This document shows positions 36,358 through 45,666 of a DNA stretch of 64,000 nt, piece by piece. The DNA comes from Phycisphaerales bacterium (GTDB lineage Bacteria > Planctomycetota > Phycisphaerae > Phycisphaerales > UBA1924), in assembly GCA_020847175.1 (NCBI GenBank), contig JADLCM010000039.1:80843-144842 (forward strand). The letters are read 5' to 3'. Positions within the stretch are counted from its first letter, which is position 1. The number at the start of each line of letters is the position of its first letter. A model generated the notes under the pieces. The model worked only from the letters and a program-made list of their open reading frames with translations, ran no database searches and was not told the DNA's origin. The position numbers and the translations under genes are program-made.

Positions 36358-38090
36358 TGAAACGCTCCATCCTCTCCGGTCTCGCGCTCGGCGCGGCGTT
36401 CGTCGCCGCTCCCCTTGCCGTCGCGCAGCCCGACATGCCCAGCCGCGTCTCCATGTCGTTCAACCACTACAGCACGTACGCGCAGATCGAAACCCAGCTC
36501 AAGGCGATTGCCGCGGCGTACCCGGAACTGGTCACCCTCACCCCCATCGGCACCAGCCACCAGGGGCGCACGCTCTGGGTTGCCACGGTGAACCCGAAGG
36601 CGAGCGGGCCTGACGCCGCCAAGCCCGCGATGTGGATCGACGGCAACGTGCACGGCAACGAGATTCAGGCCGCCGAGGCCGTGGTGTACACGCTCTGGTA
36701 CCTGACGAAGTCATACGGCGTGAACCCGCAGCTCACGGCGCTCATGAACCGCTGCGCGTTCTACCTCTGCCCCAGCGCCAACCCCGACGGGCGTGAGAGC
36801 TGGTTCACCGACCCGCACACGCCCGACAGTTCACGCCAGAACATCCGGCCCCTCGACGATGACCAGGACGGCCTCATCGACGAAGACCGCGACGACGACC
36901 TCGACGGGGACGGCAGCATCACCCAGATGTGGAAGGCCGACCCGGACGGCGCGTGGCTCCGCGACAAGGACGACCCCCGCGTTTTCCGGCGCGTCGAAGA
37001 CGGCAAGCGCGGCGAGTGGACCCTCCTCGGAGAGGAGGGCCTCGACAACGACGGCGACGGCCGGATCAACGAGGACGGCATCCACACCGACGACATGAAC
37101 CGCAACTACCCCGCCGACTGGCAGCCCCCGTACGTGCAGATGGGCGCCGGGGAGTTCCCCTTCTCCAGCCCCGAAACATTCGGCATCGCCCGGTTCATCA
37201 TGGACCACCCCAACATCGCCGCGGTGCAGAGCTACCACAACTCGGGGGGCATGATCCTGCGCGGCCCGGGCACGCAGACCCGCGAGAGCCTCTACGGGCC
37301 GGGCGACCAGGCCGTGTACGACGAGTTCGGACGCATCGGGGCCGAGATGCTGCCGTACTACCGCTACATGATCATCTACCGCGACCTCTACGAGGTACAC
37401 GGCGGGTTCGTCAACTGGACCGCCGAGAGCCTCGGCATCATCTCGTTCACCAACGAACTCTGGAGCGACAACAAGTACTTCCAGCGTGATGTCGCGAGCC
37501 CCAGCGAGGAGCAGACCTGGATCTGGCGCGACAAGCTCGCCTTCGGCCAGACCTTCAAGGACTACACCGAGTTCGATCACCCGCTGTACGGCAAGGTGCT
37601 CATCGGCGGGCAGAACAAGTGGGCCCGGCGCAACACGCCCACCTTCATGCTTGAAGAAGAGTGCCACCGGAACTTCGCCTTCACCATGTTCCACGCTTCC
37701 GAAATGCCCGAGGCTCGCTTTGACCGCGCCGAAGTCAAGGACTTGGGCGCCGGGCTCTGGAGCGTCACCGTTCAGCTCCGCAATGATCGGCTCATCCCCA
37801 CCCGCACCGGCATCGCCGCGACCCGCAGAAGCGGCCTGCCCGATCTTCTCACGCTCCAGGGCGCCAAGGTCGTGGCCTCGGGCCGGGTCTTCAGCTTCGA
37901 TGCCCGCACCCTCGGCGACCTCGACAAGGAGCCCGCCCGGGTGCTGCTCAACGACGGCGTGCCGAGCAGGGGGCGCAGGCTCGTGCGGTTCATCGTCGAA
38001 GGGCCGGCGGGCGCCGAACTCAGGTTCCGCTACGAGGCGGAGAAGAGCCGCGACTTTGACTTCACCGTAACCCTCCGCGCCACGCCGTAA
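36357..38090 (+). CDS. Secreted M14-family zinc carboxypeptidase with EF-hand-like loops
   Basis: The 577-residue protein has a signal peptide (cut near residue 24) and an intact M14 active site: zinc ligands H99 and E102 in DGNVHGNEIQ, substrate site around NRNYP (about 249), the third zinc His H294 in QSYHNSGG and the catalytic Glu E367 in SFTNEL. Two Asp-rich inserts, DDDLDGDGSITQ (near 180) and DNDGDGRINEDG (near 230), look like calcium-binding EF-hand or dockerin loops. A C-terminal beta-sandwich follows from about 450. It should trim peptides outside the cytoplasm. The start overlaps the stop of the inactive paralogue by one base, implying coupled translation. Confidence 0.9.
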   Translation: MKRSILSGLALGAAFVAAPLAVAQPDMPSRVSMSFNHYSTYAQIETQLKAIAAAYPELVTLTPIGTSHQGRTLWVATVNPKASGPDAAKPAMWIDGNVHGNEIQAAEAVVYTLWYLTKSYGVNPQLTALMNRCAFYLCPSANPDGRESWFTDPHTPDSSRQNIRPLDDDQDGLIDEDRDDDLDGDGSITQMWKADPDGAWLRDKDDPRVFRRVEDGKRGEWTLLGEEGLDNDGDGRINEDGIHTDDMNRNYPADWQPPYVQMGAGEFPFSSPETFGIARFIMDHPNIAAVQSYHNSGGMILRGPGTQTRESLYGPGDQAVYDEFGRIGAEMLPYYRYMIIYRDLYEVHGGFVNWTAESLGIISFTNELWSDNKYFQRDVASPSEEQTWIWRDKLAFGQTFKDYTEFDHPLYGKVLIGGQNKWARRNTPTFMLEEECHRNFAFTMFHASEMPEARFDRAEVKDLGAGLWSVTVQLRNDRLIPTRTGIAATRRSGLPDLLTLQGAKVVASGRVFSFDARTLGDLDKEPARVLLNDGVPSRGRRLVRFIVEGPAGAELRFRYEAEKSRDFDFTVTLRATP

Positions 38091-38186
38091 CCCGAGCCGC
38101 GTGTCCCGAATCGCGACGTGCCCGCCGAGGCGCTCCGGGTATGCTGGTGCGCCCCGCACCGGGGCCCGGGGGCCGGAAGGATCGTC

Positions 38187-39020
38187 ATGCGCGCCCGCCG
38201 CCCAGCCGCCGCGTTCACGCTCATCGAACTGCTCGTGGTCATCGCGATCATGGGCATCATCATGACCATCCTGCTCCCGTCGCTCGCCGGGGCGCGCCGG
38301 TCGGCCCGGCAGGTGAAGTGCCTGTCAAACCAGAAGCAGATCGGCACGGCCCTGGTCGGATACGCCAACACCTACCAGGAGTGGACCCCCCGCGAGAGCG
38401 GGATCAGCGAGGGGCTGACGCGGTTCACGCCGCTCGTTCCCGCCTGGCAGCGGTCGCGGACCAACCGGGCCTCCGTGAACATCTCGTGGGCCTTCAACCT
38501 TCGCCCCTTCCTCGATGACCGCGTGGACCCCTCGCGGGGCGACCAGGGGCTGGGGGACCGCTACGTCGATGCGCCGTATTACAAAGACCCGGCCCGTCTC
38601 GACGATCCGCACCAGATTCATTATGTGAACAACGGGCTCAAGTTCCGCAAGTTCGGCCCCAACGTCCGCACCACCACGGTCGGCAAGCCGCCCACCCGCA
38701 TGACCCGCTACAAGTGGGCCGATCGCGTGATGTACCTGACCTGCTTCACCGACGACCCCGCCGGGTTCCGCTGGGGCAACAACTACGCCCCCGGGAACGA
38801 CGAACTTCAGATCAGCATCTTCTACGACCTGTGGAACCCGTCGAGCGTGACCGGCCTCGGCCCCGACACGCCCACCGAAGCGCAGCGCGTCGCGCCCAGG
38901 CGTCACACCAACGGCGCCAACGTGGTGTACCTCGACGGGCACGCGGCGCTCGTGCCCGGGCGCGACCTCACCAACCCGAAGAACTGGGACGACGGCGATT
39001 ACCTTGACGTCTTCAACTGA
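38187..39020 (+). CDS. Prepilin-like secreted protein with H-X9-DG motif
   Basis: The 277-residue protein has a prepilin-type N-terminus (AFTLIELLVVIAIMGIIMTI) with the conserved Glu, and the C-terminal signature RHTNGANVVYLDGHA, in which a His is followed nine residues later by Asp-Gly. This H-X9-DG motif marks a large planctomycete family of type II-secretion-associated pseudopilins (DUF1559-related). GGAAGG lies six bases before the ATG at 38187, and a TATGCT element is upstream. Function of the family is not established. The stop overlaps the convergent aldo/keto reductase gene by 8 bp. Confidence 0.87.
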   Translation: MRARRPAAAFTLIELLVVIAIMGIIMTILLPSLAGARRSARQVKCLSNQKQIGTALVGYANTYQEWTPRESGISEGLTRFTPLVPAWQRSRTNRASVNISWAFNLRPFLDDRVDPSRGDQGLGDRYVDAPYYKDPARLDDPHQIHYVNNGLKFRKFGPNVRTTTVGKPPTRMTRYKWADRVMYLTCFTDDPAGFRWGNNYAPGNDELQISIFYDLWNPSSVTGLGPDTPTEAQRVAPRRHTNGANVVYLDGHAALVPGRDLTNPKNWDDGDYLDVFN

Positions 39021-39813
39021 CCCGGTCCGCCAGCGCCCGGCGCGCCGCTTCCACATTCAGCCGCAGGTGAGTCGGGTCGGTGGTGCCCACGATCATGCTG
39101 GTCACGCCCGGTTCGCCCAGCACCAGGCGCATCGCCGAATCCAGCGCCCCCGCCCCGGCGCCGGGGGTGACCGCGTGCCCGCTCGCCAGGCCCTTCTTGA
39201 TGAAGACGCCCCGGCCCCGCCCGTGCGCCGCCGCGATCGCCGGCCGGTCGTCGGGCGAGGCTGCGTTGAGCGTGAGCATCACCACGTCGCAGACTCCCGC
39301 CGCCTGGAGCCCTCCCCCCGGGGTCTTCGTGCTCGCGCCCACAGCGACGATCTTGCCCTCGCGCTGCATCTCGCGAAGGGTGTCAAGCGCGCCCCCCGGT
39401 TCGAAGAGGGCCGCGTCATTCCCGTCGGAATGGAGCAGCACGATCTCCACGCGGTCGGTGCCCAGCCTCATCAGCGATCGGTCCACGCTCGCCCGGATGC
39501 CCCGCGGCGAAAAGTCGAAGCGTGAGCGGTCCCCGTCAAACTCTTCGCCGGCCTTGGTCGCAATCACCCACGCATCGCGCCATCCGCGCAGCAGGCGTCC
39601 GAGGCGCTCCTCGCTCGCGCCGTAGGCCGGTGCCGTGTCGATCAGGTTGATGCCCAGCCCGTGCGCCAGCCTGAGCAGCGCCAGCGCCTCGTCATCGCCC
39701 GGGATGCGCACGGGCGAAGGGTACGTGACACCCCGGTCGCGACCCAGCTTGACCGTGCCGAGCCCCAGCGGGCTCACCCGGAGCGCCGTGCCGGGGAGGG
39801 GTCTCAGGTCCAT
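39013..39813 (-). CDS. Aldo/keto reductase
   Basis: The 266-residue protein has the AKR (alpha/beta)8 fold. The catalytic tetrad is visible: Asp and Tyr in NLIDTAPAYGASEERLG, Lys in WVIATKAG, and His in VEIVLLHSDGND. A C-terminal NADPH-binding segment SMIVGTTDPTHLRLNVEA is also present. The start overlaps the end of the upstream FAD oxidoreductase gene by 10 bp, so the two form an operon. Substrate unknown. Confidence 0.9.
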   Translation of the reverse strand: MDLRPLPGTALRVSPLGLGTVKLGRDRGVTYPSPVRIPGDDEALALLRLAHGLGINLIDTAPAYGASEERLGRLLRGWRDAWVIATKAGEEFDGDRSRFDFSPRGIRASVDRSLMRLGTDRVEIVLLHSDGNDAALFEPGGALDTLREMQREGKIVAVGASTKTPGGGLQAAGVCDVVMLTLNAASPDDRPAIAAAHGRGRGVFIKKGLASGHAVTPGAGAGALDSAMRLVLGEPGVTSMIVGTTDPTHLRLNVEAARRALADRVS

Positions 39814-41036
39814 GTCAGCCCCTCCGAGTCCCACGGGTAGGTCGCCACCGGCGGGTGCGGGCCCCCGAGCGCTGCTGCGGCATCATCCAGGGCCGCGTCC
39901 CGTCCCTCCGGCTTGCCGGCGCGCCGGGCTGCGAACTCCAGCACCATGTCGCCGACTTCGGGGGCGTAGGCCAGTTTGGTGGGCCAGCACGCGACCAGGC
40001 CTGGCGCCACCTCCCGCACCACGGGCCCGGCGGGGCGTTTGCCCCCGGGGCTCGTGGCCTCGGCGCGGTTGACCATCCACGTGCTCCAGCGGGTCCGGGC
40101 GAGGTCGATCCAGGGCAGGCACCGAGCGACTTCGCGCTGCGCATGGGCGATGAGGTCCGGCTCGCTCATCGTCGCGCCGCGCTCGGCGATCTCGCCGCCG
40201 ATCCACCACACCGCCCCGCCCTCCGCCGCCCGTCCGGTGGTGATGGTGCAGAGGGGCGTGGAGCTGGCGCCGACGCAGTGCCCGTGCAGTTCGGGCACAT
40301 CGCCCCGGGCCATGACCATGCGCAGCGGGCGCCGCTGCATCGGGGCCGCCGCGCCCAGCCCCGCCTCACTCAGCAGGGCTTCGTTGCCCTCGCCCGCGGC
40401 GAGAATCACGCACGGTGCTTCGAGCCGGAGGCCCAGCGCGGGCACCCCGAGCGCCGCCCCGGTGCTTCCCGGCTCCACACGCACGCCCCCCGGCCCCGTC
40501 GCGCGCAGCGTGCCTGGAGCGATGCCCGCGCTCAGCGCGCCGAGCGTGCGGGCGACATCGATCACGGGCTCGGGCAGGGCGTACACGCGCACGCCCGCGG
40601 GCGCGCCGCGCAGGGCTTCGTGGGCTTCGCGCGCCTCGATCCGCTCCGGGCGGGCCCGCAGGGCCCTGGCGGCCGCGGCCCCGATCACGCGCGCGGCAAG
40701 CCCGGGCAGCGTCCACAGCATCGTCGTGGGCGAGACCGCCGGAGCGCCGGAGAGATCGACCTCCCCGCGCCCTTCCAGCGCGGCACGCCAGCGCTCGGGC
40801 ATCCGGGCGATGGCCTTCGAGTCCGCCCCGCCCGCCCCCCCGAGCGTGTACTTCATCCCGCCGTGGATGATGCCTTGGCTGGCGATGGTCTGCCCCGCGC
40901 CCAGGGCGCGGGCCTCGACCAGCCCCGCCGCGTACCCCGCCGCCCGAAGCCGGGCGCACGCCCAGAGGCCGGCGATGCCCCCTCCGACGATCCAGGCATC
41001 GGCGCGAATCACCCGCGCGGGAACATCTCGGCCCAT
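39804..41036 (-). CDS. FAD-dependent oxidoreductase (DAO family-like)
   Basis: This 410-residue protein has the N-terminal dinucleotide-binding motif WIVGGGIAGLWACARLRAAG with a basic/acidic continuation (LVEARALGAG), and IASQGIIHGGMKYTLGG, which resembles the DAO / glycerol-3-phosphate dehydrogenase group. A later ILAAGEGNEALL fits the second FAD contact. Substrate is unknown. The start at 41036 was selected because the extension towards 41528 is antisense to the MFS gene and not coding. It precedes the aldo/keto reductase gene with overlap. CACACT five bases before the ATG is a weaker version of the leaderless element. Confidence 0.82.
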   Translation of the reverse strand: MGRDVPARVIRADAWIVGGGIAGLWACARLRAAGYAAGLVEARALGAGQTIASQGIIHGGMKYTLGGAGGADSKAIARMPERWRAALEGRGEVDLSGAPAVSPTTMLWTLPGLAARVIGAAAARALRARPERIEAREAHEALRGAPAGVRVYALPEPVIDVARTLGALSAGIAPGTLRATGPGGVRVEPGSTGAALGVPALGLRLEAPCVILAAGEGNEALLSEAGLGAAAPMQRRPLRMVMARGDVPELHGHCVGASSTPLCTITTGRAAEGGAVWWIGGEIAERGATMSEPDLIAHAQREVARCLPWIDLARTRWSTWMVNRAEATSPGGKRPAGPVVREVAPGLVACWPTKLAYAPEVGDMVLEFAARRAGKPEGRDAALDDAAAALGGPHPPVATYPWDSEGLTWT

Positions 41037-41099
41037 AGGCAAGTGTGGGGGCGGTCTGCCCCGAGTCAAGGGCTCGGGTGCGCCGCGCCACCCGGGCGC

Positions 41100-41105
41100 T
41101 ACCCT
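41100..41105 (+). promoter_or_regulatory. Candidate -10 element of the MFS/spermidine synthase gene
   Basis: TACCCT ends nine bases before the ATG at 41115, with a C-run between. This is the widest gap in the leaderless-type set. Confidence 0.4.
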
Positions 41106-41114
41106 CCCCCCCGC

Positions 41115-43367
41115 ATGGTTGCGCTCTACATCGTCACGGTGTTTCTGAGCGCCTCCCTGCTCTTCATGGTGCAGCCGATGGCCGCGAAGGTCATTCTGCC
41201 CCTCCTCGGGGGTTCCCCCGCGGTCTGGAACACCGTGATGGTCTTCTTCCAGGCCGCCCTGCTCGCGGGGTACGCCTACTCGCACGGCCTGAGCCGCCGG
41301 CTGAGCATGCGCGCCCAGGTCGCGGCCCACGTGGTGCTGCTCTCCGGCGCCGCGCTCCTGCTCCCTGCAGTGCTGCCCGCCGGGGCGAGTCCCCCCGCCG
41401 ACGCCGGCCCGACGCGCTGGGTGCTCGGGCTGCTGCTCGTGATGGTGGGGGGGCCCTTCGTGGCGGTCTCCACCACGGGCCCGCTCCTCCAGCGCTGGTT
41501 CAGTTTCACCGCCCACGCGCGGTCCCACGACCCCTACTTCCTGTACGCGGCCAGCAATGCCGGCAGCCTGCTCGGTCTTCTGGCCTACCCCGTCGTTGTC
41601 GAGCCCATGCTCAACCTCCGCGAGCAGGCGTGGGCGTGGGCGGGCGGCTACCTCGCGCTGATCGTTCTTGTGGCCTTGTGCGGCGTGTGGGCCCGCGCGC
41701 GCCGCGCCCCCGCGGGTGGCGCAGAGTCCCCCCGGCTCGCCTCCGCGTCCTCCGCCGGTGAGCCCGTGGTCTCTGCCGCCGGTTCACCTCCGGCGCGCGG
41801 TCGCTGGTGCGAGCGGGCCCTGTGGGTGGGCCTGGCGTTCATCCCCAGCGCCCTGCTGCTCGCCTGCACACAGCACCTGACGACCGATGTCGCCTCGATC
41901 CCCCTCCTGTGGGTCGTCCCGCTCACCCTGTACCTGCTGACCTTCATCATCGCATTCTCGGGTCGGTTCGCGGGCTCGCTGCGCGCCTGGTCCGTGGCCG
42001 GGGCGCTCGCGGCGGGCGCGATCGTCGTGATGTTCATCGCCCCGCCCACGACCGCGCTCGATCTGATCCTCGGCGGGCACCTCGCGGTGCAGTTCCTGCT
42101 CACGATGGTCTGTCACCGGCGCCTGGCCGCGTGCCGCCCAGCCGCCGGCCGCCTCACCGAGTTCTACCTCGCGCTGGCGCTCGGGGGTGTGCTGGGCGGC
42201 GCGTTCGAGGCCCTCGTCGCCCCGGCGATCTTTGACCGGGTGATCGAGTATCCGCTGGCGATCGTCGGCGCGTGCCTCGTCCGCGCGGGCTGGCGCCGGT
42301 CGCGCCAGAGCCCCGGGGCTCGCCTCCTCTCCCTCGCCCTCAGCACGCTCCCCGCGACGGTCATGCTGCTGGTGGTCGCGCTCCTGGGCGCAATCGCCGA
42401 CCGTTCCGCGACGGTGTACTACAGCGAAGGGGCGCGCCTCGCGTGGGGGGCCGGGGCGGGCGCGCTCCTCGCGGTGCTGCTCTCGGGGCGCCGGGTGCCC
42501 TTCGCCGTTTCGATCCTGCTCCTCCTGCTCGTGGGAGAACTGGAGAAAGCCCGGACCAGCGACACCCGCGAACTCCGGCGCGACCGCACGTTCTTCGGCG
42601 TGCTCGTCGTCGAAGAGGACCACGGCCCCAACGGGCGCGAGCACCGCCTGATGCACGGCACGACCAACCACGGCTACCAGATCATGGAAGATGCCTTTCG
42701 CGCGCTGCCCACCACCTACTACCACCGGGCCGGGCCGGTGGGCGACGTGATGGAGGCGATGCGCGACCGACGCACCAGGGTCGGGGTCGTCGGCCTGGGC
42801 TCGGGCACCATCGCCGCCTACGCGCGCCCCGGCGATGCGTACACCTACTTCGAGATCGATCCCGGCGTGCAGCGCATCGCCGAAGACCCCCGGCTCTTCA
42901 CCTACCTGCCCGACGCCCGGTCGCGCGGCGCATCCGTCGAGATCATCCTGGGTGACGGGCGTCTCACCCTCGCGGCTCGTCCCGAGGGCTCCTTCGATCT
43001 CCTCCTCATCGATGCCTTCAGTTCCGATGCGATCCCCGTGCACCTTCTCACACGCGAAGCCGTCGCGATGTTCCTCGCCCGGCTCGCCCCCGGGGGTCTC
43101 GTGATGATCCACGTCTCCAACCGGCACCTGGAGCTCGCCCCGGTCGTCGCCCGCATCGCCGAGAGCCTCGGCGCGCCCTGCCTGCGCCGAGAAGACTCGG
43201 GCGATGACGGCGTGCGCTATTCATCCGAGTGGCTGGTGCTCGGGCGAGGCCCGGGCACGCTCGAACCGCTCTCCCTGCCCGAGTCGTGGCGCCCCGTGCC
43301 CCTGGAACCCGGCGACCCATTGTGGACCGACGACCGCTCCGACCTGCTCTCGGTGATCCGCTGGTAG
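41115..43367 (+). CDS. Fused MFS-like transporter / spermidine synthase domain protein
   Basis: The 750-residue protein has an N-terminal membrane part with about ten to twelve helices (VALYIVTVFLSASLLFMVQP at the start, PYFLYAASNAGSLLGLLAYP near 140) and a C-terminal methyltransferase-like spermidine synthase domain from about residue 490. There GVVGLGSGTIAAYA is the SAM-type nucleotide loop, YFEIDPGVQRIAED the acidic strand, and FDLLLIDAFSSDAIPVHLLT the active-site region. This fusion is common in bacteria as fused MFS/spermidine synthase; real polyamine synthesis has rarely been tested for it. The long upstream open frame from 39855 is not coding. Confidence 0.88.
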   Translation: MVALYIVTVFLSASLLFMVQPMAAKVILPLLGGSPAVWNTVMVFFQAALLAGYAYSHGLSRRLSMRAQVAAHVVLLSGAALLLPAVLPAGASPPADAGPTRWVLGLLLVMVGGPFVAVSTTGPLLQRWFSFTAHARSHDPYFLYAASNAGSLLGLLAYPVVVEPMLNLREQAWAWAGGYLALIVLVALCGVWARARRAPAGGAESPRLASASSAGEPVVSAAGSPPARGRWCERALWVGLAFIPSALLLACTQHLTTDVASIPLLWVVPLTLYLLTFIIAFSGRFAGSLRAWSVAGALAAGAIVVMFIAPPTTALDLILGGHLAVQFLLTMVCHRRLAACRPAAGRLTEFYLALALGGVLGGAFEALVAPAIFDRVIEYPLAIVGACLVRAGWRRSRQSPGARLLSLALSTLPATVMLLVVALLGAIADRSATVYYSEGARLAWGAGAGALLAVLLSGRRVPFAVSILLLLLVGELEKARTSDTRELRRDRTFFGVLVVEEDHGPNGREHRLMHGTTNHGYQIMEDAFRALPTTYYHRAGPVGDVMEAMRDRRTRVGVVGLGSGTIAAYARPGDAYTYFEIDPGVQRIAEDPRLFTYLPDARSRGASVEIILGDGRLTLAARPEGSFDLLLIDAFSSDAIPVHLLTREAVAMFLARLAPGGLVMIHVSNRHLELAPVVARIAESLGAPCLRREDSGDDGVRYSSEWLVLGRGPGTLEPLSLPESWRPVPLEPGDPLWTDDRSDLLSVIRW

Positions 43368-43379
43368 GTCCGGCCGCGC

Positions 43380-44405
43380 TCAGTCCCGCACCGGGGCCAC
43401 CTCCGCCACCACGGCGCGGTGCGTGCCCGAGCCGGGGTCGATCACCCGTGCCGCCACCGGCACCAGCGCCGCGCCCGCGAACACCTGGTCGAGGGCCCAG
43501 AGGGGCACGCGCCTCGGCCAGGTTGCGCCGGGGCCTACGCCCCGCGCGCTGAAGACTTCGGACATGCCCCCGACCAGCGCTCGCAGCGAGGCCGAGCCGC
43601 GCGGCGTGTTGAAATCCCCCACGATCAGGTCGGGCGCCGGAAACGCGATGCGCGAGGCCGCGATCGCCCGTGCGATGCGCTGCATCAGCCGGGTGCGCAC
43701 CAGGCCGGGGTCGGCGGGCACATCCACGACCCAGAGCACGATCTCGCGCCCCTCCCCCGTCTCCAGGGTTCCCCACGCGGCCCATCCGTCGTCGATCGCC
43801 GAGGGCCCCTGGGCCGGGTCCATCCCGGGCCGCGCCGCGCCCAGGCGCAGGCTCGTCCACCCCGACCCGCGGACCTCGCCCCTCCACGCGATCAGGCATT
43901 CCGGAAGTTCGATCAGCGTGTGCGAACGGGCGAGCGAGGCCTCGATCGCGCCCCGCGATGCCGAATACGCGGGGTTGGCAAGCACGATGAGCTCGGGGTG
44001 TTCGCGCTCCAGCAGCGCCGGCGCCCCCGGCGCTTCCTTTGAGGCCATGTTCCAGAACAGGATGCGCCACCGGCCGGCGCCCGCGCCGGACCGCCCGCGC
44101 AGCCCGTGCCACTCGATGAGCCCTGTCCAGGCAATGCACGCACCGAGCCCGCAGGCGAGCACGCAGCGCGAACCCCAGCGGCGTCGCCGCCCCGCAATCG
44201 CCGCGAGCACCAGGCACCCCCCTGCCAGGGCCGCCGCCGCCGCGGAGGGGAGCCACCACAGATACTGCGACCACCCGAGGCGGTCGTTCAGGATTCGCCC
44301 TGCGCCCCACACCGCGAGCACGCCGAGTCCCGTCCACGTGAAGAGAAACGCGAGCCCTTCGCGCAGCCGCCCGCCCGCCTCGCGCGTGACGGCGCGTCCG
44401 CTCAC
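43380..44405 (-). CDS. Membrane-anchored endonuclease/exonuclease/phosphatase family protein
   Basis: The 341-residue protein has three N-terminal hydrophobic helices (about 17-35, 48-68, 78-97) and a C-terminal EEP domain. Typical EEP motifs are RILFWNMASKE near residue 114, DLIVGDFNTPRGSASLRAL near 260 and WALDQVFAGAAL near 305; the final catalytic His is likely in GTHRAVVAEV. The EEP fold covers nucleases, phospholipases and phosphatases, and the outward-facing placement leaves the substrate open. The gene starts 4 bp inside the end of the peptidase gene (ATGA), so both are coupled. Confidence 0.83.
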   Translation of the reverse strand: MSGRAVTREAGGRLREGLAFLFTWTGLGVLAVWGAGRILNDRLGWSQYLWWLPSAAAAALAGGCLVLAAIAGRRRRWGSRCVLACGLGACIAWTGLIEWHGLRGRSGAGAGRWRILFWNMASKEAPGAPALLEREHPELIVLANPAYSASRGAIEASLARSHTLIELPECLIAWRGEVRGSGWTSLRLGAARPGMDPAQGPSAIDDGWAAWGTLETGEGREIVLWVVDVPADPGLVRTRLMQRIARAIAASRIAFPAPDLIVGDFNTPRGSASLRALVGGMSEVFSARGVGPGATWPRRVPLWALDQVFAGAALVPVAARVIDPGSGTHRAVVAEVAPVRD

Positions 44406-45610
44406 GATCCGCTCGTGGTCGCCGGCTCGCTCGGCTCCGCGGCCTCCTTGGCGGCATCCTCGGCGAGCGCCCGCTCAAGCGCCGCACGCCAGTCGCGGTC
44501 GAGCGTCTCGAAACTGATCCCGAGCGCCTGCTGCGAGGCCTCCTCCAGCGAGTGCCCCTGCGACAGCAGGCGCACCCATAGGTTGCGCGGTGTGCGTCCG
44601 TAGGTGTCGTGAATGAACATCATCATGTGATGTCCCTGCGTGTACACGTGCCCGCCCCATTTCTTCTCCGGAAGCGGGAACTGGAACATGTCCTCCCACT
44701 TCGCTAGGTTGCCGTCCTTGGCCCACGACTTCACCCGGCGCTCCACGCGTTCACGCGAGTTGCTGTACGGCTCGGCGACAAGCTCCGCGACGCCTTCAAG
44801 CATCCACCAGGGCGCCAGCGTGGCCTTCTCACCCATGATGAACGTGCCCACGTGCCCGTATTCGTGCGCCAAGAGCGAGCGCAGACCCTCGGGCCCCGAG
44901 CGCCGCCCGGGCAGAATCTTGATCGCCTCGCCCGGCTCGTTCCAGCCTCCGAGTCCGTCCACGTAGCTCGGAAAGATCGAGTACTGGAGCTCCCGCATCG
45001 AGTCGTAGATCTTGATCTCCTGCACATGGTGGGCCACCGCATCGCCGAGTTCCATGTCGGCGTTCACGGTGTCCATCACCGCCGGAAAGACCTCCATCAC
45101 CGTCTGCGCGACCTCGGCCCGGTCGGGCGTGAAGAGCACGACGCAGTGCGGACCCTCAAGCCGCCCCCACACGCGCCCGGCGTAGAGCCAGCCGCTCTCA
45201 CCCTTGACGAAGCGCGCCGGGAAGGTCAGTTCGCGGGCATCGCCCTCGCTCATGGTCCACGTCGCGGTCAGCGTGCAGCGCAGCTCATCTCCGTCGCGCG
45301 ACCACTCCGCCGTCGTCAGCGTGTATTGCATCACGCGGTTGACGACCACATCTTCAATCCAGTGCCGCTCCTCCATGCGAAAGACCGGGTCGGTCCCCGT
45401 CACGCACGCGAGGTACGCCTCCACGTCCGCGTCCAGCGTCGCCTGGACGAGCCGGCGCAGCATCGCCTCGCCTGCTTCAATGTCAGAAGGAGATGCGGGC
45501 GTCAGCGCCGGCGCGATGGGCGCAGCCGGTTCAGCGGTCTCTGGTTCGGGCTGTGCGCCGACCGTCGCCCCCGCCGCGCCAAACCACAACGCCAGGAGAA
45601 GTTCTTTCAT
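44402..45610 (-). CDS. Secreted gluzincin metallopeptidase-like protein
   Basis: The 402-residue protein has a signal peptide (LLLALWFGAAGATVGAQ), an N-terminal NTF2/SnoaL-like domain (about 50-155) and a C-terminal peptidase-MA-type domain. The zinc motif is LLAHEYGHVGTF (HExxH) near residue 260, and 17-20 residues later WWMLEGVAELVAE gives the third ligand Glu. The tail is Ala/Glu/Pro-rich. TATCCT lies six bases before the ATG at 45610. It is coupled to the EEP gene downstream. Physiological substrate unknown. Confidence 0.83.
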   Translation of the reverse strand: MKELLLALWFGAAGATVGAQPEPETAEPAAPIAPALTPASPSDIEAGEAMLRRLVQATLDADVEAYLACVTGTDPVFRMEERHWIEDVVVNRVMQYTLTTAEWSRDGDELRCTLTATWTMSEGDARELTFPARFVKGESGWLYAGRVWGRLEGPHCVVLFTPDRAEVAQTVMEVFPAVMDTVNADMELGDAVAHHVQEIKIYDSMRELQYSIFPSYVDGLGGWNEPGEAIKILPGRRSGPEGLRSLLAHEYGHVGTFIMGEKATLAPWWMLEGVAELVAEPYSNSRERVERRVKSWAKDGNLAKWEDMFQFPLPEKKWGGHVYTQGHHMMMFIHDTYGRTPRNLWVRLLSQGHSLEEASQQALGISFETLDRDWRAALERALAEDAAKEAAEPSEPATTSGS

Positions 45611-45616
45611 GGCACG

Positions 45617-45622
45617 AGGATA
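45617..45622 (-). promoter_or_regulatory. Predicted leaderless -10 element of the peptidase-EEP operon
   Basis: TATCCT on the minus strand, then CGTGCC, then ATG at 45610 (six bases). Confidence 0.5.
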
Positions 45623-45666
45623 GCGTCTGCGAACCCTTCGCCCAAGGTCGAGCATTGCGGGCCCGC

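Noticed and set aside
39855..41114. 420-codon N-terminal extension of the MFS/spermidine synthase frame
   Set aside because: It is antisense to the FAD oxidoreductase gene and has Arg/Gly/Pro-rich composition without a recognisable domain; a good start with a -10 element exists at 41115.
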